Origin: Liolophura sinensis
Lineage: Eukaryota; Mollusca; Polyplacophora; Chitonida; Chitonidae
NCBI RefSeq assembly: GCF_032854445.1
Contig: NC_088299.1
Location: 13,507,608 to 13,571,607 of the forward strand
Direction of reading: 5' to 3'
Length of the DNA stretch: 64,000 nt
Part shown: piece after piece, positions 46,901 through 56,882 of the stretch
How the letters are laid out: the number at the start of each line of letters is the position of its first letter
How positions within the stretch are numbered: the first letter of the stretch is position 1
Translations under genes and position numbers: made by a program
Notes under the pieces: model-generated
Told to the model about the DNA's origin: nothing
Seen by the model: the letters and a program-made list of their open reading frames with translations, nothing else
Databases searched by the model: none

Positions 46901-49900
46901 GTTGCATGTGGATGAGAAAAATTTTCAGACTTTTAAGTCTTAATTGTACATGGGAACTACAGATTTACCATACATGTATTTTTCAGTTTCCTTGTCACCT
47001 ACCAGATTTATAGTTATGGTTTTTATGCACACAGAATGCCATGTTAAACATAATTGAAAAGCTACTTGTTCATATAGATATAGGCTTTTGTGGGCGATGG
47101 TGGCATAATAGAAAGATAATAATAGATAATAATCTACCTGTACCTTGTACTGATAGGTCTGGGTTCAGTCTTTTGCTCACAGCTTAAGACTTCCATGTAT
47201 AGTCTTACAAAAGAATGAATGATTATGGCTTAACGCCACATTGGCAATATTTCAGCCATATTGTGGCGAGCGTTACATAAGAGGAATAGACTATGATGTT
47301 ACTGAATGGGTCATTGTCTGGTGTTTTCAGCATGGCATTTCATTGAGGTAGCACTATAATTATGTTGGCACAGGTCTCGCCTGCTACAAGAGGGCACTAT
47401 CATGTTACAACCGAAATATTGTTTAGAGGAACATGTAACTCCACACAGGCATTGAATTTTGTAACTAACTTTTACAGAGCGAGCGGAGAGTCTGCACATT
47501 CGCTCTTCCAGTACCCTTCCTGTACCCCATCCAAACAGCCAGCCCCCAACCCCGACACGGTTCTCGGGTACAGGGTCAAGTTTTGAATACGAAGAGAGGG
47601 GTGATCTCATTACATTTTATAATCAGGTATGTATCACAGCCACCTTGACCTACATACTGTGTGCCATTATAAAAAAATGATAATGTTTAATGGGAGGCCA
47701 TTTCTCGCTCTACGGCAGCTTGGTTTATAAGCCACTGTTCTCTTATAGAACACAAGAAGTAGGTTACCAGCTTTTCCTCAAAGATGAGAGGGCCCAATAG
47801 ACTGCTGCTCAGCTGTGCCACAAATTACTTAGACAAGAAAGGTTCCAGAATGAATCTCTTTCCAAGTCAGAGGAGGGTATAAAAATAAAAAGGAAAATTC
47901 TTTATTATTTGTGGGAAATGAGGACTTACTCTGTACTTATTCCTATTAAAGAGATGTATGAGCTATCAAAAAGCCCAGGAAAACCATAACAAATGTTAAG
48001 ATCAGAGAAAATAAAATGGTTGAGTGTTAATTTCATTTCATTCTTTTTAATGCTGGCTCACGTGTAAAAAAAAAAAAAAAAAATTAATTGACCGGCTCCG
48101 ATGACTCGGTAGAGCATCCGCTTAGGGGCTGCAAGATCCAGGGTCAATCCTTGGTCGTGTCACACCTAAGACTTTAAAAGAGGAAGTTGCAGCTTCCTCG
48201 CTTGGCGTTAAGCATTAAGGGGAAGTGCAATGACTGATTGACCCGTACCAGTATAATGGCTCGGGTGGATCAGCTTACTTGCTCTTGGTAAGCTATCTCA
48301 TTGAAGCAGCACTAGATAAAAAGAGCAGTGGAATCTGTCCTGCAACAAGGAGGCACATAACACGTACATGCACTCTGAGGACTTCTTCATCATCATGACT
48401 GAAAAATTGTGACAGTAGAAGAAAATTCAAATATCAATGAAATACCATTGAAAAAGAGACCATTTCCTCGCAGGTGCATGTCATAAATAAGATTTTTATA
48501 TGTACCTCCAGTTGATAAATAATAAATAAAGCCTGCGCCAAAATCCGCTGTGGGTGATTCTATTTTGCCCAAGAACTAGTGCTGAAGTCTTCTGTGTTGG
48601 GAGGAGAATTGCCGTCGAAAACCGCTGAAGTGCTATTCATACATTTCCAGTGGAACTCTTCTTCCCAGAAGGTAACGAACAGTACAGTTGGTTTTCCGCT
48701 TGACGATCAGGAAACTGGAATGTTGGACGTAGGTTCCGAGTTTACATGAACAAGCCGGCAGTTTTAACAACTCTCATTGGCTGAGAGGCAACACACCCCC
48801 AGCATAAATTACAGGGTGTTAAAGATGGAGGATGCCATGGACTCAGCAATTTATGCCAGCTTTGCAGTTTCGAGGCTTTACATGTATGGCGAGGAAAAAT
48901 TACAAAATGATGCAGCAGGCACCACCAGATAGAAGAAAATGTGCTCTTTTCAGCCTATAGTGTCATGTTTTTCAGTTTTCTTCTCCTTTGAGTTTGACAT
49001 TGAACACCGAACACTCACTCACTGACTCACTCAAAAAAATTAAATTGGTGTTGCCCAACATACAAGTCGTGTATAAATATTTAATACTGCTGACTTATGG
49101 GAAATCTCATAGATTGTGTCTTCAGATGCTTTACTTGAAAACTTGCCCGTCCAAAGTAAATTACAGCTGGGAGACTTTATTTGTATTTCATTTGTAGGTG
49201 TACGTTGAGAAGATGCGAATGTTTTGTGTTAAATTCTCATCTCAGAACAAAAAAGGGGTGAGTTTTGCATTACTTCATCTTTGATAATAATGGTTAGTAA
49301 GAGTTTTAAGACAGCATTTCTCTTATCTCATTGGGGCATTTTGGTGTAAGATTTCACAATTTCAAAATCTTACATTTCGTTGTTTGTTTTCTTTGTCCTG
49401 TAAATAAGCATATGTATCGAGCAATTTGAAATAGTTTCAGATTGAAGGATGTGTGTGGCCGTAAGTGGGAAGCTCTGCCAGCGACCTGCGGATGGTCATG
49501 GGTTTTCTTATTTCCTCCCACCATGCTGGCCGGTGTGATATAAGTGAAATATTCTTGAGTATGGTGTAAATCACCAGTCAAATAAATAAATAAATGGAAG
49601 GATGTGTGGAGTACCAGTCTCGTAGTTCACTCTCTAGAGTTGAGCTTACATTTACCTTGTAACTAGAAGCTTCAGATCGTGTACTGGTTTTAATTAGCTT
49701 CCACAAGCATTTGATTACATTCATGGCTCAATAAAGTTTCATCGATATAAGCCTGCTTACATTCACTTTGTGAGAATTGCTCACACTCACAGGGTTTTGT
49801 CAAACTTTCGACATAAATGTTACACGCAGGTCTGTTTTGCCTAGTTGGACTTGGTTTCTTAAAGTCAAGTGTGTTTTGCAATCCTAAGCAGCTGGGACCA

Positions 49901-52229
49901 ACTCAACAAAGTCAACTTGCACGTAATTTCTTATCAGAAAAGGTCTACCAGAAACCTGTGGACGGCAGTGGGTTTCCCTTGGTTTCCTCCCACCATAATG
50001 GTGTCCATTGTCTAAGTGAAATATTCTTGACGGTGTAAAACACCAATCAAATAAATACGTAGAAAAGTTTAAGAAAATCTTACCTTCATGAGCCCATCTA
50101 GCAGTTTCACGTGACCTGTTACATGTGGTGCATCTCAATGACCAAATGTGGATAAACTCTCTTAACTGGGTGCAAGGACACATAGCTCAACACAACTCGA
50201 GACCACTGAATGCTTCTGGCCGCAGAAAAGTAGAACATGTTCGACTCTGAGCAACTGTCGAATCAGCTTGAGTAGATGGACTTCAACCAGCACTAGATCA
50301 AATGCTCTCTTCAGCTCCAACTCGCTAAAAATCCAGTTGACCCCAGTTTTCAGGTCTATCTACACCCTTGTATTTGATATAGTAATTTGCCCCAAAAAGA
50401 ACATTTTTGGAGGCAAATAAAAGTCCTAAAATATTTTTGCACTTTAAGTGACAATTGTCCAGTAGTATATATCCATACCTTCTGAAGAAACTCATGACAC
50501 CTTTCCTTGCACAGAGGGATCGTAAGTCTAAGTTGGTTGTAAATCGTAAGTCAAAGTTGACTGTAAATCACCAAGATCACTAACATAGTCCTATAAACTT
50601 ACAGCCGATACCCTTTGGGATGAAGGGATTGTAAGCTATGACAGTCGTAATTTGTAATTAAAAATTAGGTTGAACGTGTTGGAAATATTTACAGTCGTCC
50701 CAAAGTTAATGTGAAGTACAAATACTTGGTGCAGGTAGACATTTTGTTAGTAACTTTCGACTTGGTTTGTAAAGATGTGCAATTTGATGGTCTCAGTAAG
50801 ATGTTATGAGAATTTTTTCAAACGTTGTTTGCTGCTGAACCATTATGATGTTGAAATTTTTCGAAAATGAAGGCAAGAAAAAGTTAGTGACATATACATT
50901 TTCCATTTAAGAAGAGCTCATTGGGTACATTGAGTCAAATTTGGTATACGATAGCGCTCGTAACTCCAAAATGTTACCGTCACCTTACAATCCATTGTAA
51001 CCGTAGTTGTACATGGCAAACCAGTAGAATTGAGTAAAAATGAGTACCTTGAGTTGTGGAGGAAATTACAGGTTGTTAAGAGTAATCTGGTTATTCTATG
51101 TAAGAACACTTCTTTGTAAAATTGGTCTTTGTTCTTACCAAGTTCGTCATAAAACCTGATCAATTCGGATTTCAGGATTGTCCCCCTTTGTCACCTCTAC
51201 CAATGCCCAGATCTCAGCCATCATCCCCTCGCCGAGTTTCAACCAACCACAGTGTGTATATATGTCCACATAAGACCGGCTCTGCACCGACTACCCCTTC
51301 TAAAGGGATGTCTTACCAATTCAGCAGGAGTCCTGCTAAGGTTAGGTTTGAAGTGAAGCTATAGTTCTGGTATTTATGGCTCTACTTACAGCTGTTTAGT
51401 TTTTATGCCCAATAACAGGTAAAGCAGTGCTCCAGTAAATGTTGGGTACGGTACCTTAAACACTAGTTCATGTATTGAGCTCATGTTTTGCATACATGTA
51501 GAGAGCAGATAATATGAGGAGGGTGTTTCATTGTTGTACATATTAAATACCGTAAATTACAAAATTTCATGTATTGTGTATTACCATTAATGGCAAAAGA
51601 AATGTTGGGGATGGTATCGCAAAAGGTATGACATACATGTAAAGCACAGTGACACCAGAGGGATGTTCCATCATTAATGAGCTGTGTGCATATAAATCAC
51701 TTAAAATTATCAAATGCACAATTACTTGGATGTATTGAGTTGAGGTTTTGCATTTATGTGTCGCCTACAGACAAGCTCTTTGATAGCCTTACTACCAACT
51801 CTAAGTTATACATTTTTGAGGTAACTGTCTAGAATTATGCGCCTTCAAACTGGGTAAAGAAAGGGGTCGTCATCATGATGGAGTGGTTAAGATGTCTATC
51901 TTTAAATTTCTAGAACACCCCAGGTACTGGTTCAATCCCAACCTCAGGCAATGAATACATCATGGAAGGAAGCATAACCTCAAGTTTTGGTGTTTTTTTT
52001 TTTTTGATAACTATACGGTTTTGTTTTTTTTCTCACTTTTCAGGACCTCCGTGCTATTAACAACATGATCAAGATGGGCGAGCGGCGCATCACGGTCAAG
52101 CGGTCACTCCAAGTTGACCAGGAGGAGGAAATACTAACCAGTCCGGCTAAAAGGGCGTATCCAGGCTCGCTGGAAAGACGCCTCCAGTCTATCAGCAATG
52201 AAAGGAGAGAGGCCAATGGCAATGTCTAA
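26189..52229 (+). CDS. RBL1: Retinoblastoma-like pocket protein (p107/p130 type), complete, 24 exons
   Basis: Nuclear E2F corepressor and cell-cycle regulator. Exons: 26189-26326, 26507-26640, 29861-30061, 30823-30887, 32242-32367, 33003-33163, 34280-34344, 34754-34931, 36941-37107, 37675-37756, 38915-39061, 40141-40223, 41087-41207, 42480-42578, 43225-43351, 44366-44616, 44799-44936, 45326-45502, 45743-45814, 46622-46754, 47478-47626, 49198-49257, 51176-51340, 52044-52229. They join into 1,074 residues, very close to human p107. Similarity runs over the full length: DDLVNSYHLLLCCVDWIFAN, NVGDFDERIFLG, HFYKVIEVLIRAEEGLSRD, KRTGSLALFFRKVYHLASVR, SPAKxLRAINNMI. Two introns (after exons 1 and 13) use GC-AG. 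The start is the ATG at 26189; an in-frame upstream open stretch has no ATG. p107 and p130 split in vertebrates, so the symbol denotes the RBL family. Confidence 0.96.
27034..27291 (+). mobile_element. SINE family 1, near full-length copy
   Basis: In RBL intron 2. It carries the tRNA-like head (gtggttcagcgggttagc), the core (ataatgctggcatccgtcgt) and the tail (tgaaatattcttgagtacgg, aaacacaaatcaaataaata). A short repeat agcaatc occurs at both sides, a possible target duplication. Confidence 0.8.
27390..27505 (+). mobile_element. SINE family 1, decayed fragment
   Basis: Core and tail words are recognisable but diverged (gtttcctcccactataatgc, aaaatattctggagtacc). It lies just downstream of the better-preserved copy. 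Confidence 0.6.
27805..28640 (+). repeat. 107-bp tandem array in RBL intron 2
   Basis: The word cagtctgcatttacattgtt recurs at 28111, 28218, 28325, 28432 and 28539, exactly 107 bp apart. Each unit contains two or three related sub-units (ctgcatttacattgttacac, ctgcatttatattgctacac). The left end contains a variant with an additional sub-unit. Units are nearly identical, so the array is recent or homogenised. Confidence 0.93.
28621..29381 (+). repeat. 216-bp tandem array in RBL intron 2
   Basis: The word aacttagtctatgcaattac recurs at 28621, 28837, 29053 and 29269, exactly 216 bp apart, giving about 3.5 units. It shares sub-unit words (gtgcatttacattgttgcag, gaatctt, tctatgcaattacat) with the adjacent 107-bp array, so it is a diverged, roughly doubled version. 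The right end is interrupted by a SINE. Confidence 0.93.
29390..29718 (+). mobile_element. SINE family 2, inserted into a satellite array
   Basis: A tRNA-like head (tagcacagttggtagagcg) is followed by a body shared with the copy at 48091 (agaggaag, gaagcagcactagataaaa, gtcctgcaacaaggaggcac, gactgaaaaattgt-like). The 8-bp sequence cattcatc occurs at 29382-29389 and 29719-29726. The satellite sequence resumes directly after it. Confidence 0.8.
33917..34121 (+). mobile_element. MITE-like element, family 1, copy c
   Basis: The third copy of the family, 205 bp, in the RBL intron before exon 7. It begins TA-CTTTAATTCATCACC and ends GGTTGAAGAATTACAG-TA, an imperfect TIR pair, and shares the internal acaaaactacattggttgg word with the others. 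Confidence 0.65.
34881..36760 (+). repeat. 116-bp tandem array containing an exon end and its splice donor
   Basis: The word ctggctgtcaagatgcagga starts at 34881 inside RBL exon 8 and recurs every 116 bp (34997, 35113, 35229 and so on) to 36737, which is exactly 16 periods with no length variation. Each unit holds about 51 bp of exon-8 coding sequence ending GTCAGTCAG, the donor GTGAGG, and about 60 bp of intron. Units differ at only a few recurrent positions (aagcggt/aagcagt, ccaaga/tccaga, gggtatc/ttggtgtc). Confidence 0.97.
36941..42578 (+). CDS. RBL1: RBL exons 9-14: pocket domain A
   Basis: Residues 357-589. Starts with the linker segment APSTPLTGRRYLKGKD and TPVSTATQSVSRLQALLSGR, which matches p107 (APSTPLTGRRYLR, ATQSVSRLQ). 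It then runs through FAQRRLQLAESLYYKVLENI, LLEQDIFHRSLFASCLEIVI, FPWIVDIFDMAPYHFYKVIE and IEECILESLAWRSDSPLWDA. Pocket A together with B forms the E2F- and LxCxE-binding surface. The exon-13 donor is AT|GCAAGT (GC at 41208), and using it gives exactly the p107-like junction LN(H)-IEE; no GT donor nearby keeps the frame. Confidence 0.94.
39181..39350 (+). repeat. 26-bp tandem array in an RBL intron
   Basis: About six copies of gtaaattgatgatgctggtt plus ggttaa, 120 bp downstream of exon 11. The later units change ctggttggtt to ctgcttggtt. No coding role. Confidence 0.9.
39510..39915 (-). repeat. Dispersed ~400-bp repeat, copy 2
   Basis: The minus-strand counterpart of the repeat at 6010-6400, lying in an RBL intron. 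The order of shared words is preserved over the whole length, so the unit is a mobile-element relic and not chance similarity. Confidence 0.65.
40283..40356 (+). mobile_element. SINE family 1, 3' end fragment
   Basis: Contains ccataatgctggtcgcagtc, gtgaaatattctggagtatg and the aaaacaccaaataaataaat tail. Short 5'-truncated copy in an RBL intron. Confidence 0.75.
40628..40760 (-). mobile_element. SINE family 1, reverse-oriented copy
   Basis: Reads as the reverse complement of the family core and 3' unit: tttcacttatacc, gagcattatggtgggagc and acccacgatctgcaggttgg. This is the only clear minus-strand copy that I see in the window. Confidence 0.7.
42606..42846 (+). mobile_element. SINE family 1, near full-length copy
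   Basis: Starts with a tRNA-like head (ggccttcatggcctggtggt), continues with gtccggtcctaagtaggagg and the core, and ends in gtgaaatattcttgagtact and an A/T-rich tail. It lies just after RBL exon 14. Confidence 0.8.
43225..44616 (+). CDS. RBL1: RBL exons 15-16: A/B spacer with cyclin-binding RxL motif
   Basis: Residues 590 to about 715. The spacer is Ser/Thr/Pro-rich with several SP/TP sites (for example DPLTSPTGP, FSSPTPGSAK). It contains KRRLF at residues 655-659, within GSAKRRLFDS; human p107 has the same AKRRLF motif, which binds cyclin A/E-CDK2. The long spacer is what distinguishes p107/p130 from pRB, so this supports assignment to the RBL group. Confidence 0.93.
43765..43978 (-). mobile_element. 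MITE-like element, family 2, intact copy with perfect TIRs
   Basis: 214 bp in an RBL intron, bounded by TA on both sides. The ends are perfect 14-base inverted repeats including the TA: TACCCTAAATGACC at the left and GGTCATTTAGGGTA at the right. The interior is the reverse complement of copies a and b. This is the clearest copy and defines the family as a non-autonomous TIR transposon with presumed TA target duplication. Confidence 0.8.
44799..52229 (+). CDS. RBL1: RBL exons 17-24: pocket domain B and C-terminus
   Basis: Residues 716-1074. Pocket B begins at about KRTGSLALFFRKVYHLASVR, then LCDKLEVTDDLRRKMWTCFE, DRHIDQLIMCAVYVMAR, EERGDLITFYNQVYVEKMRM. A p107-like B-domain insertion rich in Ser/Arg is encoded by exons 20-21. 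The C-terminus has PPLSPLPMPR, SPRRVSTNHSVYICPHKTGS and DLRAINNMIKMGE, matching the conserved p107 tail. Stop TAA at 52227-52229. Confidence 0.94.
47210..47282 (-). mobile_element. Family 3 tail, reverse orientation
   Basis: Reads gaatgaatgattatggctta, acgccacattggcaatattt and cagccatattgtggcg, the reverse complement of the family-3 tail. Located in an RBL intron. Confidence 0.6.
48091..48425 (+). mobile_element. SINE family 2, second copy
   Basis: A tRNA-like head (gatgactcggtagagcatcc) and a body matching the copy at 29390 (cacctaagac, aagcagcactagataaaaag, tcctgcaacaaggaggcaca, atgactgaaaaattgtgaca). It follows an A-rich run at 48066-48083. Confidence 0.8.
49450..49596 (+). mobile_element. 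SINE family 1, 5'-truncated copy
   Basis: Begins within the core (gtaagtgggaagctctgcca) and continues to tgaaatattcttgagtatgg and a (AAAT)n tail. Located in the RBL intron after exon 22. Confidence 0.78.
49940..50060 (+). mobile_element. SINE family 1, 5'-truncated copy
   Basis: Core and tail words (tggtttcctcccaccataat, gtgaaatattcttgacggtg, aaaacaccaatcaaataaat). The element has lost a short segment of the usual ttgagtacgg word. Confidence 0.75.
50370..50520 (+). mobile_element. MITE-like family 2 fragment
   Basis: A partial copy recognisable from ggaggcaaataaaagtccta and the following words, ending near cacctttc. No clear terminal repeats remain. Confidence 0.45.
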
Positions 52230-55200
52230 AGCTCTCATTTACTCAACTGTGCATGCTGTATGTATATATTTATTATATAATTTTAATTTTGAGAGTTAGG
52301 AAATACCAAATGTACAGCAAGCCAATTCTCCTTATAGATTGTTATTAATGAAGTAATGTCATGGTTTTTTAGACTTGCTGCAAGGGGGCTGTGAAGTGGT
52401 GATGGAACTGTGGCTGGTGTGTAAAATAAAATGCAACAAAATAGTCTTGAGGAGGCTATTTTAAGCACTTGCAAATTTCAGTTTGAGAAAACGGAGGATT
52501 AACTGGCGACACTCATATTTGCTAAAACACAAATTGAAGATGTTTAGAATTGAAAGTTTGTGTCAGAAATCAGTGAACAAAAAAAAATCATCTGCCTGTA
52601 TTGCCATGAAAGGGGAATATAAATGGTCATCAGGAAGACGACTGAATTAAGGCAACTGTAAATAGTTTAACTGAAGATTTCATCTTTTCAACTGAATCTC
52701 TCCAGATTTCAGTGTTTAAAATTTTGTGGCTAAATTTAGTCTTTCAGCTGAAGTATTAGTCTCACTGAATCGAATCTGTGCCTGACCAATGAGATTGTGA
52801 TTTCTGTTCCAGTTCTCAGTTAGGCGGTGGCTTTGAAACAGAAGATGTTTTTGAGAACCTGGTTAAAGGCAGTTATCTCTGCACACTTTGGTGTTCTCCA
52901 ACCAGTGTCGTGCAAATCCAAATCTCTCGGGTATTAGTTCTGCACCAATCAAATAAATCAGCAATTCCCTCTACACTGCGATGATTATTGGTACAAGTTA
53001 CCAGGGTTTTGTTGAAGGCCTTAAGTACATACCTTTACCTGTGTTTTCTTAGCCAGGTTAATCAAGTATATTATAGAGCAGACAAAACAAGTACATGAGT
53101 ACCTGGTAGTTGTTGATCTTCGTTACAGATCTTGGGTCATTGTCTCTTGTTCATATCTGAAGGAGTTTGATATCTACATGATGCAATTGCAAGAACCAAA
53201 AAGCATGAGAAGGGTCTGCAATACACCATATTTTGTTAGCCCTCTGAACTTCAAAACATGACTTTGACAATGAATTGCATTTGATGGAGAGAAAATCTGT
53301 TCTCAGTCTTTGGTCTACAGTTAAGATCTGTGTATTATCTATACTGTTATAATCACTTTTTGATATCATGATTTATATGGTTTTTGAGATAGCTTAAATT
53401 GAAGTTTGTCGTGCATGTTTGTACTGATGTCATGATTGATATTGTAATGTGTTTAATAGATTCAGGAAATGATTTTAAAGCAGCTGGGATGCACTCTGAT
53501 AGACAGCTCCATGAAATGGAGCAGTATTTTTGAATGACTTAAAACCTTTGATATGATATTATAAATTCTTACTATTTTGGAAGATGTTTGTCTTTTAGAA
53601 GTTCAGGAATAAGTCTAGCTCGTAGTGATGAAACTACTGTTAACCTGTACAGTTGCCATTTCACGAAGGCAGGTATTTGATGATCTCCTTTCGTGTTGAC
53701 GATGCATTTTTGTTTATTGTAACAGGACTGGCTAGGGCGTTAGTGATACGTTCAATTCTCAGCTTGGTTAATAAGATTTTGTGCATATATCACCATCCTG
53801 CATGTTCCCAGCTTTTCCCCTTTGTCCATTGCTAATTTTACATAACGGTATCTGAGCCTTCACCAGGTCAGCCATGTTATATGCCAGAATGTACAGTTAC
53901 GATTTTAACTTCAGCCATGACTAGGCTGAAACCTTGTTTTTGTTTATGCATAACTTGTTCTTATGACTGTTAAGATTTGTTAAATTTTAACCTAATTTTT
54001 TAACTGATGTCAAAGTAATGACACCAGAGAGTAGCATTTAAAAATATTTAGCACTGCTAAATGTAGAGTCCCTTTTAGCATTTTGTTTAATCGTTCGGTC
54101 TTTTATTGATGATAACGCAGACATGGTTTCATTTTGCCACGACATTGGAGAGCTGCTAGCTACCCAGGGCCTGCTTCTTTTGTAAAACAAAATTGAGCAG
54201 GTTATTGACCAAAGTTCTCATTTTACTTCATTAAATCCTTGGTCTTGTAGCTCGCTTCTTCTCCAGTGTAACCTTCGACTCGAGAAAATAACCAATGCCT
54301 TCCACATAACCGTTACCAGTAGCTGCGTTGTGTCACGTTCCGTGTGTGCAGTAGGGTGATACTATAATGTCGAGTACAGTTGTACCCGTTATTGCTCAAT
54401 ATACACGATGCGTGGCTTGTGTGTTGTATGTACTTAAGTTTGTGCACCCCAGACCTAGGAGTCGTAGACTTCAAAGGGTTGCTGCAGGCACACCTGTTAC
54501 ACCAGAAACTTGTATGTGGGTTATAGCCCTGAGCCAACGTCTGATGAAGAGTGCTGTCCACGATCCGTTAGAGGGTCTGTTACCAAATAATTGTGTCAAT
54601 ACATGTACATTTACTTTTATAAGATTTAATGTACATATACTGGTTCATACACTTTTTTGAGTAGGAAACCTACCAAGAGTAAATGTTGTTCGGTGATATT
54701 TTACTGCCATGAAGACATAAATTTCACAGTTTATCTTGATCCAGATGAGAATTGCACATGTAGCTGTATCTTTAAAACTAACGAGTGAAATGTAAACTTC
54801 ATACATGGACTTATTAGTTGGAACACTCGTACTTGGGATTAATTTAAGAGTTTGTACCTGGTTTATAGATTGTGATCAGTACAAATGAACTTTGACCAGT
54901 GTTGTTGGGTCTTAGTGGTTCAAAACTTAGTCAAGAATGTTTCAGATGTTTTATTGTTAGACCCTATTGTGAGGAACCTAAACCAGAGAATGTTGGTTAG
55001 TGTTTTTGGGTCTTTGTGGTTCAAAACTTAGTCAAGAATGTTTGAGATGGTTTATTGTAAGACCCTGTTGTGAGGAACCTGAACCAGAGAATGTTGGTTA
55101 GTTTAGCTAGATTTCTTGCAACTCCGGCAGAGCTCTCATTTCCACGACTGTTGAGTATTTTGGTGAAATTATACAATTTGTGTAAAGAGTACTCGCTGCA

Positions 55201-56194
55201 GTACTTGCCTACTTGTATGTATTTATTACATACGCAGGGCACTAAGGATTTCTGGAAGCAGCGGGTATTTGTATTACATGTAAAACATATTCCATGTAAC
55301 AGATGTTGGCTGTGCCAGCATTAATTGAGGTATTGTGTGTAAAAGCCAGTCTCTAGAACTGACAAGTCTCTTTCAGACGTATTGTGTAAGCCATAAAGGG
55401 AAAGCAGTTCTCTGAGGTGGAGAGTGTACATGATACATACATGTACAAGATCTAATTTGAATTTACATCTGACCGGTCAGCATTTATCAAGGTCATTTCA
55501 AACAGTGTATTACCCAAGAATCCTTGAAATCGGGTTTGGGGCTTTTAGGTTTTCTTGCCCGTAAAAACTTGCGGCTGGTGATTTCATGGAAATAGTCAAG
55601 ACACGTTGATCGAATGAGTTAGTGGTTCACCCCCATGACATTGGACGATCTGGAATCTGCCATTATCCCCTGAATGTATTCTTATAATGTTAGCGTACCC
55701 TTTCTTTTCACACTCCCCATATTTTATGAAAATGTATGTCGGACAAAATTCATGATTAAACAATGTAAAAATTTGACGTTTGGAATTTGCTACAAAAGAT
55801 TTTTGACTGGGTTGACTGATGTATATAGCTGTGCTAGCCTGACCATATTTTGTTCACATTTTTGACCTCCATGTGGAGCTAAGCATTGCGATGAATTTTT
55901 TTTCTTTCCACAATTTATCTCGATCACCTGATATTGTTACACTGTAAATAGGCATTGGATCATATTGACTCTGATCACTATAAAATCTCATCAATGACTC
56001 CGGTAGCAGAGTCGCCAATCGTTTTAAGCAATTAAGAGAAATAACACTATACAACAATAATAAATGTTGAAACTATATTGCTTTTTGAGTTGTATATTAT
56101 ACATTGAAATTTACATTCTGGGGGTATATTGCAGTTTGTAGAATATACCATGGGTTAGTAAAGATATTTCATTGGTGGTTTTGGGAAGCCTGAC
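52230..56194. other. RBL 3' flank and intergenic spacer
   Basis: No gene is visible. An AATAAA poly(A) signal lies at 52425-52430, about 200 bp after the RBL stop; another AATAAA is at 56058-56063. A tandem duplication of about 101 bp is at 54901-55102. The rest is AT-rich with only short, unsupported open frames. Confidence 0.5.
54901..55102 (+). repeat. 101-bp tandem duplication
   Basis: The words ggttcaaaacttagtcaaga and gaggaacctaaaccagagaa occur at 54917 and 54972 and again 101 bp later with a few substitutions. Two copies only. Confidence 0.85.
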
Positions 56195-56430
56195 TGGCTT
56201 GAATGGTTAAAGCTCTGGCTGCTGAGCTGTCAGGCTCTTAACCACTGAGGTTGCATGTTAGAATCCAGCTCTTTCTGCTTGAACTGCAGCGTCAAGTCAG
56301 GACGTTTGTCAGGTTTCAAGCAAAGGCCAGTGGTTTACTCCGGACGCGATTTCCTCCAGCAATAAACCCGACTGCTGACGTAGGTGAAATAAAACTCCTT
56401 TGGATGGTGGTGAACACTGAACATTAGGGT
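56195..56430 (+). mobile_element. Possible tRNA-headed SINE-like repeat
   Basis: The start (gactggcttgaatggttaaa, and later gttagaatccagctctttct) resembles a tRNA-like head with A and B boxes. The rest includes agtggtttactccggacgcg and ends near ggatggtggtgaacactgaa. It lies in the 3' flank of ALPK1. No second full copy in the window, so confidence is modest. Confidence 0.45.
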
Positions 56431-56882
56431 TTTGCACCATATTCAAGAATATTTGTTCGGCACGAAAGTGGTGAAGTGAAAAGATCATAGTGGAAATCAA
56501 TCTCCGTTCTTCATCAGTTGTGTCCTGACAAAACGCCGATTGGACCCCAGCACAGTGCGACCTTATTGGTTCAATAGCTTTTTGTGTGCAGCAAGAGGCA
56601 CCCCTTAATCTGAGCCAACCAGGGTCTTCGATAGTACAGAAAAACTTGATTAATATTTTCGACATGGCAACCATTTGTGTTAGAAATGTTTCCAGAGAAG
56701 AAAAATCCAGGATAAAGTTCATGTAATGCGAAACCCCGCTTCTCAAGGTGAATTTAATTCAAAATGTTTGGACTGACACGAAAACGAGTCTATCCGATAA
56801 CCTTCAAATGTGAAGCGTGATTTCGCCTTGCATGACTGATATGCCAAAACTCTTCCAGAAATAATTATTCCCCAGAAAATTC

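Noticed and set aside
56309-56746. 145-codon minus-strand ORF downstream of ALPK1
   Set aside because: It overlaps a SINE-like repeat, has no recognised similarity and lies after the ALPK1 stop; probably 3' UTR or chance.
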